Source: Bacteroidales bacterium (GTDB lineage Bacteria; Bacteroidota; Bacteroidia; Bacteroidales; UBA7960). Taken from it: 5,580 nucleotides of DNA. The notes beneath the pieces were generated by a model that had not been told where the DNA came from, did no database searches, and was given only the letters and a program-made list of their open reading frames with translations. Location of the stretch: positions 1 through 5,580 of the forward strand of contig PWNY01000314.1 in NCBI GenBank assembly GCA_003557805.1, read 5' to 3'. This document shows, in pieces, positions 1-5,580 of the stretch. Every line of letters begins with the position of its first letter. Positions within the stretch are counted from its first letter, which is position 1. Both the position numbers and the translations under genes were made by a program.

Positions 1-354
1 AATTGCAGTGACCCCTTTTTTTGCAGCCAGGTTGTTAAGGTCCATATAATCCTCGGGCATAAAGGATATGTCCACTATGTTCTTTCCGGCCTCTATAACA
101 GTACGCAGAACATCATACCCCATGAACCCTGGCACGGCCGAAACCACCAGGTCGGCATCTTCTATAACCTTCAGTATTGCATCATCCTGCATGAAGTTAA
201 CCCCCACTGTATCAATGCCATAATTTGAAGACAAAAACTCCAGGGACCCCGGATCAATATCAGCTGCCAGCACCTTGTGAGCTTTCGCAAGATCTATTGC
301 GATGGCCTTGCCTATCATACCTGCTCCCAGAACGACAACCCTCTTTTTTCCCAT
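1..354 (-). CDS. Saccharopine dehydrogenase-family NAD(P)-binding oxidoreductase (5' part only)
   Basis: The reverse strand from an ATG at 354-352 stays open for 118 codons and leaves the window without a stop, so only the N-terminal part is visible. It starts MGKKRVVVLGAGMIGKAIA, a Rossmann beta-alpha-beta with GxGxxG at residues 10-15. An acidic residue (Asp32, in AADID) ends the second strand, which usually favours NAD(H). The later stretch DADLVVSAVPGFMGYDVL, then EAGKNIVDISFMPED, is typical of the saccharopine dehydrogenase / lysine 6-dehydrogenase-like group. These enzymes oxidise or reduce amino-acid C-N bonds in the cytoplasm. The exact substrate (saccharopine, lysine, or another amino acid or polyamine) cannot be told because the catalytic domain lies outside the window. 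The gene is divergent from mrdA, with 130 bp between the starts. No functional link to cell-wall synthesis is evident. The family call is fairly secure, the substrate is not. Confidence 0.85.
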   Translation of the reverse strand, partial: MGKKRVVVLGAGMIGKAIAIDLAKAHKVLAADIDPGSLEFLSSNYGIDTVGVNFMQDDAILKVIEDADLVVSAVPGFMGYDVLRTVIEAGKNIVDISFMPEDYMDLNNLAAKKGVTAI

Positions 355-430
355 AATAAACGGTTTTCTATTATTTAATACTCCTTGTCAATAGCTCAAC
401 GAAATTAAAAAATGTTTCCAAATTGTAGTG

Positions 431-438
431 TAACTTTG
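431..438 (+). promoter_or_regulatory. Bacteroidota-type -7 promoter element upstream of mrdA
   Basis: TAACTTTG is an exact match to the Bacteroidota sigma-A -7 consensus TAnnTTTG. It lies 46 bp before the mrdA start, which predicts a leader of about 40 nt. I see no good TTTG -33 box at the usual distance upstream (that stretch is A-rich), so the call rests on the -7 match and its location. The element overlaps the left arm of the inverted repeat at 434-468. Confidence 0.5.
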
Positions 439-468
439 TATAAACAATAAAGAGTGTTTTATACAAAG
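434..468. repeat. Perfect 11-bp inverted repeat over the mrdA promoter region
   Basis: CTTTGTATAAA at 434-444 is the exact reverse complement of TTTATACAAAG at 458-468, with a 13-nt spacer. Allowing a one-base bulge, AACA (443-446) can also pair with TGTT (455-458). The left arm shares CTTTG with the -7 element at 431-438, and the predicted transcription start falls near the end of the left arm. This geometry suits an operator bound by a dimeric repressor at least as well as an RNA hairpin, because the left arm would mostly not be transcribed. No run of T follows, so it is not a terminator. The regulator is unknown. Confidence 0.6.
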
Positions 469-484
469 CGAACCACCCGGGCCT

Positions 485-2317
485 ATGCACCTGAACAACA
501 ACACTGATATGTTTTCCGGCCGCAAAAGGGTTGTCTCCGGTATAATACTGGGGATAGGACTTGTACTGCTTGCAAGGTTGTTCGTGTTGCAGATCGCAGA
601 CCCATCTTACAAGGTATTTGCAAGAAGCAATTACTTAAGGTACCTTACCGACTATCCGTCCCGGGGTCTTATCTTCGACCGTAATGGCGAACTCCTGGTA
701 TACAATGAGGCTCACTACGACCTGATGGTCATACCAGGCCAGGTCAGGGAGCTGGACACCCTTGAGTTCTGCGAGCTCCTGGGTATAGACAGGGCAAGGT
801 TTGAAAGCCGGCTTGCCCAGGCCAGGAATTTTTCCCGGTTCAGGGCCTCGGTTTTTGAACGCCAGATATCAAAAACCACATTTGCCGCCTTCCAGGAAAA
901 GCTGTTCCGCTACCCGGGATTTTACGTCCAACCCCGTACACTCCGCAGGTACACATACCCTATCGCCACGCACACATTTGGCTACGTGGGTGAAGCCGGA
1001 CCCAATATCATAAATAACGACCCATATTACCGCCCGGGCGATTACATAGGTATCAGCGGAATTGAAAGGGCCTATGAAGAGGAGCTTAGGGGGAAGAAGG
1101 GACTTAGGATACGCATGGTCGATGTACACAACAGGGATACAGGTTCTTTCCAGGAAGGCAGGCTGGACACCATGGCGGTTGCTGGAAATGACCTGTATAC
1201 CACTCTTGATGCCCGTCTGCAGTTATATGGCGAAAAACTTATGAGCAACAAAAGGGGAAGCATTGTTGCCATCGAACCCTCAACCGGGGAGATACTGGCA
1301 CTGGTATCCTCTCCTTCCTTTGACCCCGGGTTGCTTGTAGGCCGGCAACGCACCAGAAACTACAGTGCCCTTCAGAACGACACGCTCAGGCCACTGTTTA
1401 ACAGGGCGCTGATGGCACAATACCCTCCCGGCTCGGTATTCAAGCTGGTCAGCACCCTTATTGCACTGCAGGAGGGTGTAATAAGCCCGTCAACAAGTTA
1501 CGGCTGCCAGGGGATTTACCATGCCGGTGGTGTAAGTATAAGGTGCCGCTCCCACCCGGGGCCGGTAAATGCAGTAAGCGGTATTCAGTACAGTTGCAAT
1601 ACCTATTCAAGTATTATATTCCAGAACACTATCAACCAGGCAAAATACTCATCCATTCAGGAGTCTTTCGGCAGGTGGCGGGATTATGTTCAGAGTTTCG
1701 GGGTGGGCATGCATTTTGGAAGCGACCTCTCCTATGAACTGCCGGGTCTCATAGCTTCTCCTGACTATTATGACAGGATATACGGCCCACGTGGCTGGCG
1801 GTCACAGACAATCATCTCACTGGGAATAGGGCAGGGAGAACTTGGAGTGACCCCCCTGCAACTGGCCAACATAACAGCCGCAATTGCAAACAGGGGGCAC
1901 TATTTTACACCACATATAGTAAGGGCGATCGGTGATCCGGATAACCTCAACAACCAGTACAGCCTTGCAAACAACATACCCATCGATCAAAACCATTTTG
2001 ATGTGATAACCCAGGCAATGCACCTGGTAGTTAAAGAGGGAACCGCAAACTTTTCAGCCATCCCCGGGCTTGAAATGGCAGGCAAGACGGGTACGGTGCA
2101 AAACCCCCAGGGGGAGAACCACTCGGTATTTGTGGCATTTGCCCCTGTCGAAGAGCCAAAGATAGCAATATCGGTGGTTGTGGAGAATGCAGGTTACGGT
2201 TCGGTATGGGCAGCACCAATTGCCAGTTTGATGATAGAGAAGTATCTTAACGGGGATGTTGAACGCAGCTGGTTCGAGCAAAGGGTACTGGATGCAGATT
2301 TCCTGACAGCACAATGA
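485..2317 (+). CDS. mrdA: Penicillin-binding protein 2 (elongasome transpeptidase)
   Basis: This is a class B penicillin-binding protein, the D,D-transpeptidase that cross-links new peptidoglycan during lateral wall growth and works with RodA. The 610-residue length is normal for the family. A single N-terminal membrane anchor lies at about residues 17-36, with the rest periplasmic. The dimerisation/pedestal domain shows RGLIFDRNG (60-68) and GISGIERAYEEEL (189-201). The transpeptidase domain begins near 235 and has all three active-site motifs: SVFK (nucleophile Ser317, Lys320), SCN (370-372) and KTGT (534-537). It also has the typical GIGQGELGVTPLQLAN segment (447-462). The start at 485 has no evident Shine-Dalgarno; the Met at residue 9 (509) is an alternative that would still keep the anchor. 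The stop overlaps the rodA start (ATGA), implying translational coupling. PBP2 rather than FtsI/PBP3 is chosen because of the pedestal motifs and the rodA partner. Confidence 0.96.
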   Translation: MHLNNNTDMFSGRKRVVSGIILGIGLVLLARLFVLQIADPSYKVFARSNYLRYLTDYPSRGLIFDRNGELLVYNEAHYDLMVIPGQVRELDTLEFCELLGIDRARFESRLAQARNFSRFRASVFERQISKTTFAAFQEKLFRYPGFYVQPRTLRRYTYPIATHTFGYVGEAGPNIINNDPYYRPGDYIGISGIERAYEEELRGKKGLRIRMVDVHNRDTGSFQEGRLDTMAVAGNDLYTTLDARLQLYGEKLMSNKRGSIVAIEPSTGEILALVSSPSFDPGLLVGRQRTRNYSALQNDTLRPLFNRALMAQYPPGSVFKLVSTLIALQEGVISPSTSYGCQGIYHAGGVSIRCRSHPGPVNAVSGIQYSCNTYSSIIFQNTINQAKYSSIQESFGRWRDYVQSFGVGMHFGSDLSYELPGLIASPDYYDRIYGPRGWRSQTIISLGIGQGELGVTPLQLANITAAIANRGHYFTPHIVRAIGDPDNLNNQYSLANNIPIDQNHFDVITQAMHLVVKEGTANFSAIPGLEMAGKTGTVQNPQGENHSVFVAFAPVEEPKIAISVVVENAGYGSVWAAPIASLMIEKYLNGDVERSWFEQRVLDADFLTAQ

Positions 2318-3576
2318 GACCAAAGCTAAACATATTCAGTAATATCGACAAGACGGTGCTTTTCCTGTACCTTTTCCTTGTTTTAATCGGATGGATGAAC
2401 ATCTACTCTGCAGAATACACGGAGTCTCACCGGTTCACTCTCGATTTCAGCAGCAGCTACGGGAAACAGCTGTTCTGGATTGTGACCGCATTTTTGCTGA
2501 GTGCCGCTGTCCTTATCACCGATGTGCGTTTCTTTACCGGCTTTGCATGGATCATATACTCTTTTTCACTGCTGTTGCTAATAGGCGTCCTTTTGTTCGG
2601 GGTGGAGATAAATGCCACAAAGGCCTGGTTCCGTTTCGGGGGCTTTGCCTTCCAGCCATCGGAGATAGCAAAGTACGGAACTGCACTGGCTCTTGCTGCC
2701 TACATTGGTAACAGGCGTAACAGGAAAACGGGAGCTGCAGAGAAGCTGAAAGGGTTTTTTATCATGCTGCTGCCTGCCTCACTGGTCCTTTTGCAGAAGG
2801 ACGTAGGAACCACCCTGGTTTTCTCTGCGTTTATTCTTGTGCTTTACAGGGAAGGATGGATAAACGGGCTGGTGCTTTTCTTCGGGGCGCTTGCGATACT
2901 GCTCTTTGTACTTACCCTGATATTCAATGAGTTCATAATAATAGGGGCACTTGCCCTGACAGGCTTTCTGATTGGAGCAGCCATGAGGAAAAGGCAGGGG
3001 TTCATCCCACAGCTCATAGGTCTTTTCATGCTGCTTTCTGTTTACGTCTACTCTGTGGATTTTGCATTCAACAACATACTTGAACCCCACCACAAGGCGA
3101 GGATAGAAGTGCTGGTTTATGGAGGGGCAGATCTTCAGGGTGCGGGATACAACCTCCACCAGTCAAAGATAGCGATTGGTTCCGGAGGCCTTTGGGGAAA
3201 GGGCTTCCTGCAGGGAACCCAGACACAGTTCAATTTCGTGCCCGAACAAACCACTGACTTTATATTCTGTACCATTGGCGAGGAGTGGGGTTTTGCAGGC
3301 AGCCTGATAATTACGGCCCTGTTCATATTCCTTCTGCTCAGGCTGCTCTACCTGGCAGAAAGGCAAAGGTCTGCCTTCAGCCGGGTTATGGGCTATTCAC
3401 TTATCTCGGTCCTTCTGTTCCATTTCACCATAAATATTGGTATGACCATCGGACTGGTCCCGGTCATAGGCATTCCGCTGCCTCTGATAAGTTACGGCGG
3501 TTCATCCCTCTGGGGTATAAGCCTGTTTTTGTTCACCTTTTTGAAGCTTGATGCAGAAAGGCTTGAGATGATCTGA
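2314..3576 (+). CDS. rodA: RodA, SEDS-family peptidoglycan glycosyltransferase
   Basis: RodA polymerises glycan strands from lipid II in the inner membrane and forms a complex with PBP2, encoded directly upstream. The protein is strongly hydrophobic, with roughly ten or more membrane segments. Signature stretches are FQPSEIAK (113-120), QKDVGTTLVF (161-170, where most relatives have a proline at Lys162), QSKIAIGSGGLWGKGFLQGT (283-302), VPEQTTDFIF (309-318) and IGIPLPLISYGGSS (385-398). Asp315 in the TDFIF motif corresponds to the conserved aspartate proposed to be catalytic in SEDS proteins. At 420 residues it is longer than the roughly 370 of enterobacterial RodA. The extra length appears to be hydrophobic sequence at about 180-255, as seen in other Bacteroidota. 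The start overlaps the mrdA stop by 4 bp, so the pair is coupled. RodA is preferred over FtsW because of the PBP2 partner and the QSKIAIGSGG...GTQTQ pattern. Confidence 0.95.
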   Translation: MRPKLNIFSNIDKTVLFLYLFLVLIGWMNIYSAEYTESHRFTLDFSSSYGKQLFWIVTAFLLSAAVLITDVRFFTGFAWIIYSFSLLLLIGVLLFGVEINATKAWFRFGGFAFQPSEIAKYGTALALAAYIGNRRNRKTGAAEKLKGFFIMLLPASLVLLQKDVGTTLVFSAFILVLYREGWINGLVLFFGALAILLFVLTLIFNEFIIIGALALTGFLIGAAMRKRQGFIPQLIGLFMLLSVYVYSVDFAFNNILEPHHKARIEVLVYGGADLQGAGYNLHQSKIAIGSGGLWGKGFLQGTQTQFNFVPEQTTDFIFCTIGEEWGFAGSLIITALFIFLLLRLLYLAERQRSAFSRVMGYSLISVLLFHFTINIGMTIGLVPVIGIPLPLISYGGSSLWGISLFLFTFLKLDAERLEMI

Positions 3577-3604
3577 CAGGGCAGTCAGAAAGCCTGCTGT
3601 TCCC

Positions 3605-3614
3605 CTGGGCCCAG
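3605..3614. repeat. 10-bp perfect palindrome followed by an A-rich tract after rodA
   Basis: CTGGGCCCAG is fully self-complementary with no spacer. An A-rich run (3615-3628) follows it on the plus strand. A preceding weak dyad, CTGAC (3573-3577) and GTCAG (3584-3588), spans the rodA stop. None of these forms a standard intrinsic terminator for plus-strand transcription, because there is no U-tract and the palindrome has no loop. The palindrome could be a protein-binding site or chance. Confidence 0.35.
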
Positions 3615-3632
3615 AAAGAAAAAAAAATACCT

Positions 3633-3640
3633 TACTTTTG
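3633..3640 (+). promoter_or_regulatory. Bacteroidota-type -7 promoter element upstream of nadK
   Basis: TACTTTTG matches TAnnTTTG exactly and sits 33 bp before the nadK ATG, a common spacing for Bacteroidota promoters. A -33 TTTG box is not evident in the C/G- and A-rich sequence upstream. If real, it lets nadK be transcribed independently of mrdA-rodA, which ends 97 bp earlier. Confidence 0.5.
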
Positions 3641-3641
3641 A

Positions 3642-3669
3642 TAATGCTACCTCACTAACAAAAGCATTA
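3642..3669 (+). repeat. Short inverted repeat in the nadK leader
   Basis: TAATGCT (3642-3648) and AGCATTA (3663-3669) are exact reverse complements separated by 14 nt, ending 4 bp before the nadK start codon. A second, interleaved pair, CTTTTG (3635-3640, inside the promoter element) and CAAAAG (3659-3664), uses part of the same bases, so the two pairings compete. It may be an operator or a weak leader hairpin. The 7-bp length does not exclude chance. Confidence 0.35.
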
Positions 3670-3673
3670 CAGG

Positions 3674-4552
3674 ATGAAAATCGCACTGTTCGGCCGACCT
3701 TTTGACAAGGCTTTTTTTGAGAACCTCAGGCTGCTTGTCAGCATCCTTGAAGAGAAGGTCAGTTCCTTTATAATTTATGATAGCCTTTACCAGTACATCA
3801 GGGATTACATTGTTTTCAACAAACCGGTTTCGGTCATTGCATCCGGAAGCAAACCCCCCGGGGACACCTTCTGTATGATAAGCCTGGGCGGTGACGGCAC
3901 ACTTCTGGATACTATCACACTGATACGTGACAGCGGTATACCTGTGCTGGGTATAAATACAGGACGACTTGGGTTTTTGTCTGCAATATCCCCTGAAGAG
4001 ACCGCCTATGCGGGAAAATCCCTCATCTCGGGAGATTACAAGCTGGATAAAAGGACAATGCTTCAGCTTTACAGCCCTGAAGGGCTATTCGGGAGCTTTA
4101 ACTACGCCCTGAATGAACTGACAGTGCTCAAGCGGGACAACACCACTATGATCAGGATAAGCGCCTATGTAGACGACCTTTTTCTCAACACCTACTGGGC
4201 AGACGGCCTGATCGTATCCACACCCACCGGATCAACCGGATACTCCCTTAGCTGCGCAGGACCGATCATATCGCCCGAAAGCAGCAATTTCGTGATTACC
4301 CCGATCGCAACCCATAACCTTACCGTAAGGCCCATAGTCATTGCCGACAGCAGCATTGTAAAGCTGAGGATATCGGGAAGGACCCAGGACTACCTTGTGG
4401 TGCTCGATTCAAGGTCAAGGCCGCTGAGCGAGGAGGTGGAACTCACAGTGAGGAAAGCCCCTTTCTCAATTAACCTTATATGTATAGGCCAGAAGGACTT
4501 TTACAAAACCATCCGTAACAAGCTTGCATGGGGCCTGGACAAAAGAAACTAA
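3674..4552 (+). CDS. nadK: NAD kinase
   Basis: This cytoplasmic enzyme phosphorylates NAD to NADP with ATP (or polyphosphate in some family members) and so sets the NADPH supply for biosynthesis. The 292-residue length is normal. Diagnostic features in order are GGDGT (72-76, with catalytic Asp74), GINTGRLGFL (93-102), NE in ALNELTV (Asn147, Glu148), and DGLIVSTPTGSTGYSLS (177-193). The ITPIATHNLTVRPIV segment (208-222) completes the conserved C-terminal beta-rich NAD-binding domain. The ATG is chosen because the N-terminal MKIALFGRPF begins directly with the first Rossmann-like strand. The AGG immediately before it is too close to act as a good Shine-Dalgarno. The gene lies 97 bp after rodA and 126 bp before the DUF6089-like gene, each gap carrying its own promoter-like element. 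Nothing in the sequence looks damaged. Confidence 0.97.
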   Translation: MKIALFGRPFDKAFFENLRLLVSILEEKVSSFIIYDSLYQYIRDYIVFNKPVSVIASGSKPPGDTFCMISLGGDGTLLDTITLIRDSGIPVLGINTGRLGFLSAISPEETAYAGKSLISGDYKLDKRTMLQLYSPEGLFGSFNYALNELTVLKRDNTTMIRISAYVDDLFLNTYWADGLIVSTPTGSTGYSLSCAGPIISPESSNFVITPIATHNLTVRPIVIADSSIVKLRISGRTQDYLVVLDSRSRPLSEEVELTVRKAPFSINLICIGQKDFYKTIRNKLAWGLDKRN

Positions 4553-4566
4553 AGCAGATAATATAA

Positions 4567-4597
4567 ATCCGGGGGTTTCGTTTTATCTTTGCCGGAT
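4567..4597. repeat. ATCCGG/CCGGAT dyad bracketing the promoter of the DUF6089-like gene
   Basis: ATCCGG (4567-4572) and CCGGAT (4592-4597) are exact reverse complements 19 nt apart, and the -7-like element at 4584-4591 lies between them. A direct repeat, GATAATAT, occurs at 4557-4564 and 4595-4602, just outside and partly overlapping the dyad. This symmetrical placement could mark a regulator-binding site. Each element is short, so chance remains possible. There is no U-tract to suggest a nadK terminator. Confidence 0.35.
4584..4591 (+). promoter_or_regulatory. Bacteroidota-type -7 promoter element upstream of the DUF6089-like gene
   Basis: TATCTTTG matches TAnnTTTG exactly and is followed by CC, resembling many Bacteroidota promoters. 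It predicts a leader of about 80 nt before the ATG at 4679. That leader (4597-4678) shows no recognisable riboswitch or strong structure. It holds two tiny ATG-stop frames (4622-4630 and 4643-4654) that are probably incidental. No convincing -33 box is visible. Confidence 0.5.
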
Positions 4598-4678
4598 AAT
4601 ATTTACCTGTTCAGCCCGCATCATGGTCTAATTGTACTGCATATGCTGGCATAAACCTCTAAAAGAACACTGAAAGGT

Positions 4679-5449
4679 ATGAAACCAAAAAATATAATAC
4701 TGGTAACAATTACCGCAACAATTATCCTCCTTGCATGCTGCAGCCAGCAGCCTGTTTTCGGGCAGAAGTTCGAGGTGGGCATCTTTGGAGGAACATCCTA
4801 TTATATGGGTGATCTGAACCCGGAGCCCATTGACCAGTTCGCAAATGCCAGGATCCCTGCACTGGGGGTGTTCGGAAGGTACAATATGAATGAGCACCTC
4901 AGCCTTAAGCTGGGTTTTAATTATGGCAGCATTGAAGGTAATGATGCAGACAGTGAATATGACGTTTTAGGCAATGGGGACATATATCATTTTGAGACAG
5001 ATATAGCGGAGGCGGCGATCCAGCTGGATATTAACTTTTTGCCTTTCGTTGCGGGAGATCCAACCAGCCTGTATACACCTTATGTGTTCGGGGGGATTTC
5101 AGGGTTTTATTTCGACCCTGTGCCAAAACGTGAAAGAGGCGGGACAATTGACGTTATCACGGATGATTCGCACTGGCACGTTGATGAGTTTGATGAGAAT
5201 AACAATCCCCCTTCCTACAGTAATTTCAATTTGGGTATAAATTTCGGCATGGGCATGAAGTTCCATGTAACCAACAATATAACGGGGGGCCTGGAGTGGG
5301 GGCTGAGATATACCGGTACCGATTACCTGGATGAGGTCAGTATGCAGGGTAACCCAAAGAACAATGACTGGTACTCATTTGCGGGCATCTCTTTTACAAT
5401 TAAATTCAAGGATAGAAGCGGCGCAGTATGTCCGCCCAACTTTTTATAA
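4679..5449 (+). CDS. DUF6089-like exported beta-rich protein of unknown function
   Basis: This 256-residue protein has an N-terminal export signal: Lys2 and Lys4, a hydrophobic core at about 6-19, and a likely signal peptidase I site near Val26-Phe27-Gly28. The mature part starts around QKFEVGIFGGTSYYMGDLNP, which resembles DUF6089 proteins. A later GTDYLDEVS stretch (213-221) is also typical, as is the C-terminal FAGISFTIKF followed by a CPP tail. Alternating hydrophobic and polar residues with many Gly and aromatic residues suggest a small outer-membrane beta-barrel or porin-like fold. Function is unknown. Bacteroidota commonly place such a gene between nadK and uppS, upstream of bamA, which hints at outer-membrane biogenesis or integrity. 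Leu-Leu-Ala-Cys at 17-20 is lipobox-like, so a lipoprotein with lipidated Cys20 cannot be excluded. The purine-rich GAAAGG ends 1 bp before the ATG, too close for a normal Shine-Dalgarno. Family assignment is from memory of the motifs. Confidence 0.82.
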   Translation: MKPKNIILVTITATIILLACCSQQPVFGQKFEVGIFGGTSYYMGDLNPEPIDQFANARIPALGVFGRYNMNEHLSLKLGFNYGSIEGNDADSEYDVLGNGDIYHFETDIAEAAIQLDINFLPFVAGDPTSLYTPYVFGGISGFYFDPVPKRERGGTIDVITDDSHWHVDEFDENNNPPSYSNFNLGINFGMGMKFHVTNNITGGLEWGLRYTGTDYLDEVSMQGNPKNNDWYSFAGISFTIKFKDRSGAVCPPNFL

Positions 5450-5450
5450 G

Positions 5451-5470
5451 CATAAATTTTCATAAACTTT
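5451..5470. repeat. Two tandem copies of a 10-bp AT-rich unit
   Basis: CATAAATTTT (5451-5460) is followed directly by CATAAACTTT (5461-5470), differing at one position. They begin one base after the DUF6089-like stop. The 98-bp gap up to uppS is AT-rich and shows no clear terminator and no exact TAnnTTTG element, so uppS may be co-transcribed with the gene before it. The repeat may be simple AT-rich drift. Confidence 0.4.
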
Positions 5471-5547
5471 ATACTGTTCCTTTTATTTCTCGAAACAATT
5501 TAGGAAATTTGTACCCCTTTTTTGTCGGGATAATAGTTTGACTGATA

Positions 5548-5580
5548 ATGGATTTAAAGCAGCATATTAACAAAGACAGG
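5548..5580 (+). CDS. uppS: Undecaprenyl diphosphate synthase / isoprenyl transferase (first 11 codons)
   Basis: Only MDLKQHINKDR is visible before the window ends. This matches the usual N-terminus of Bacteroidota cis-prenyltransferases, in which a short amphipathic lead such as SLKEQIDKERLP precedes the conserved IAIIMDGNGRWA motif. The position directly after a DUF6089-like gene and nadK agrees with the common Bacteroidota order. UppS condenses isopentenyl diphosphate units onto farnesyl diphosphate to give C55 undecaprenyl diphosphate, the precursor of the lipid carrier for lipid II. That product feeds the PBP2/RodA pair at the start of the window. No Shine-Dalgarno is evident upstream. 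The call depends on a short fragment plus context and would be settled by the next 60 bases. Confidence 0.72.
   Translation, partial: MDLKQHINKDR

Noticed and set aside
355..430. Promoter for the minus-strand saccharopine dehydrogenase-like gene
   Set aside because: The best candidate on the minus strand, TACAATTTG, has one base too many between TA and TTTG, and no other exact TAnnTTTG match was found.
1072..1353. Antisense open frame of 93 codons inside mrdA
   Set aside because: The opposite strand encodes conserved PBP2 sequence and the antisense product is Ser/Pro-rich low-complexity sequence, so it is a shadow.
2779..3159. Antisense open frame of 126 codons inside rodA
   Set aside because: It lies fully within a well-supported conserved membrane-protein gene, and its translation is rich in Lys, Cys and His with no recognisable domain. 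It is a shadow frame.
3573..3632. Possible intrinsic terminator after rodA
   Set aside because: The hairpins are either 5 bp (CTGAC/GTCAG) or a loopless palindrome (CTGGGCCCAG), and the tract that follows is A-rich rather than T-rich on the plus strand.
4592..4678. Riboswitch or structured leader before the DUF6089-like gene
   Set aside because: No extended pairing or known conserved core is visible. The tiny ATG-stop frames in it look incidental.
4628..4897. Antisense open frame of 89 codons over the start of the DUF6089-like gene
   Set aside because: It overlaps the signal-peptide region of a credible gene and shows no family resemblance or promoter.
5508..5547. Promoter directly upstream of uppS (TTTG at 5508-5511 with ATAGTTTG at 5533-5540)
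   Set aside because: The -7 candidate misses the leading TA and would sit 7 bp before the start codon, implying an almost leaderless transcript. Not convincing.
1..5580. Undescribed defence, mobile or retro-type system
   Set aside because: All long frames are accounted for by conserved housekeeping or envelope genes. There are no transposases, reverse transcriptases, nucleases, repeat arrays or tRNA-linked integration signs.

Overview
The window looks like an ordinary chromosomal segment of a member of the Bacteroidota. Three things support this. The order nadK, then a secreted DUF6089-type protein, then uppS is a recurrent Bacteroidota neighbourhood, normally followed by bamA. The intergenic regions carry exact matches to the Bacteroidota -7 promoter element TAnnTTTG. 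The start codons mostly lack a well-spaced Shine-Dalgarno sequence. Coding density is high and I see no mobile element, CRISPR array, tRNA or rRNA.

Layout. Bases 1-354 hold the 5' part of a minus-strand gene for a saccharopine dehydrogenase-family oxidoreductase that runs off the left edge. A 130-bp divergent intergenic region (355-484) follows, with a promoter-like element embedded in a perfect 11-bp inverted repeat. From there everything is on the plus strand: mrdA (PBP2, 485-2317) and rodA (2314-3576) overlap by 4 bp, nadK lies at 3674-4552, a DUF6089-like exported protein at 4679-5449, and the first 11 codons of uppS (undecaprenyl diphosphate synthase) at 5548-5580. The four intergenic gaps are 97-130 bp; no stretch longer than 300 bp lacks a gene.

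How the genes work together. PBP2 and RodA are the transpeptidase and glycosyltransferase of the elongasome and polymerise and cross-link peptidoglycan from lipid II. UppS makes the C55 isoprenoid from which the lipid II carrier is derived. NadK supplies NADP(H). The DUF6089-like protein is probably an outer-membrane or periplasmic beta-rich protein of unknown role. The segment is therefore an envelope-biogenesis block with a housekeeping cofactor gene in it. The elongation pair is not preceded by mreC/mreD, which is the commoner arrangement.

I found no clear evidence of a novel defence, mobile or regulatory system. The observations most worth a second look are the dyad on the mrdA promoter, the recurrence of dyads at all three promoter-like elements, and the uncharacterised DUF6089-like protein.
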